A stretch of DNA of 6,094 nt from Clostridia bacterium (GTDB taxonomy: Bacteria > Bacillota_A > Clostridia > Oscillospirales > CAG-272), in the NCBI GenBank assembly GCA_017462125.1, contig JAFTRQ010000180.1, positions 1 to 6,094 of the forward strand, given 5' to 3'. The notes below the pieces were generated by a model. The model ran no database searches. It had not been told where the DNA came from and saw only the letters and a program-made list of their open reading frames with translations. A program made the translations under genes and the position numbers. Shown piece by piece: positions 6,004-6,094 of the stretch (position 1 is the stretch's first letter; the number at the start of each line of letters is the position of its first letter).

Positions 6004-6094
6004 CAAAAGAACTTTCACCCTATGATATTTGGAAGAGTAGCCGTTAAGTCTTAATAAAAGAGTGAGAATTTCATATAAAACAATACTGCTATCG

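Noticed and set aside
6051..6079. A promoter reading out of the window (TTAATA, 17 bases, TATAAA)
   Set aside because: The -35 is poor, the region is AT-rich, and no downstream gene is visible to support it.

Overview
This window looks like part of a carbohydrate-utilisation locus from a low-to-mid-GC Firmicute, most likely an uncultured gut-type Clostridium relative. The assignment rests on strong purine-rich Shine-Dalgarno sites (AGGAGG, AAAGGAG, GAGGAG), near-consensus sigma-A promoters with extended -10 elements, and a gene set typical of plant-fibre degraders. The species cannot be named from the sequence.

Layout. Positions 25-175 hold a striking long imperfect inverted repeat that folds end to end into one hairpin. 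It stops four bases before the Shine-Dalgarno site of a glycoside hydrolase family 3 gene (194-2080, +; beta-xylosidase-like). That gene converges on an ADP-ribosylglycohydrolase-fold gene (2129-3583, -), and the two share a bidirectional terminator hairpin at 2088-2123. A short divergent region (3584-3697) carries overlapping, oppositely directed promoters and a 23-bp dyad. It drives the glycohydrolase leftward and an AraC-family regulator rightward (3698-4525). Downstream, with its own near-perfect promoter at 4541-4569, lies a GH28-like right-handed beta-helix enzyme (4614-5930). The last 164 bases carry a perfect 12-bp-arm palindrome (5978-6003) and no gene.

How the genes may work together. 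The cupin domain of the AraC-type protein probably senses a sugar from plant cell wall and adjusts the neighbouring promoters. The GH28-like and GH3 enzymes would then trim pectin- or xylan-derived oligosaccharides. None of the four proteins has a recognisable signal peptide and no transporter lies in the window, so the enzymes probably act in the cytoplasm on imported oligosaccharides. The role of the ADP-ribosylglycohydrolase-fold protein is open; its setting suggests a glycan or glycoconjugate substrate rather than ADP-ribosylated protein.

Most worth a second look: the 151-nt hairpin with its tRNA T-arm-like motif, the beta-helix enzyme that keeps three catalytic aspartates but lacks the usual GH28 histidine, the glycohydrolase with an added C-terminal beta-rich domain, and the C-terminally shortened AraC and GH3 proteins.
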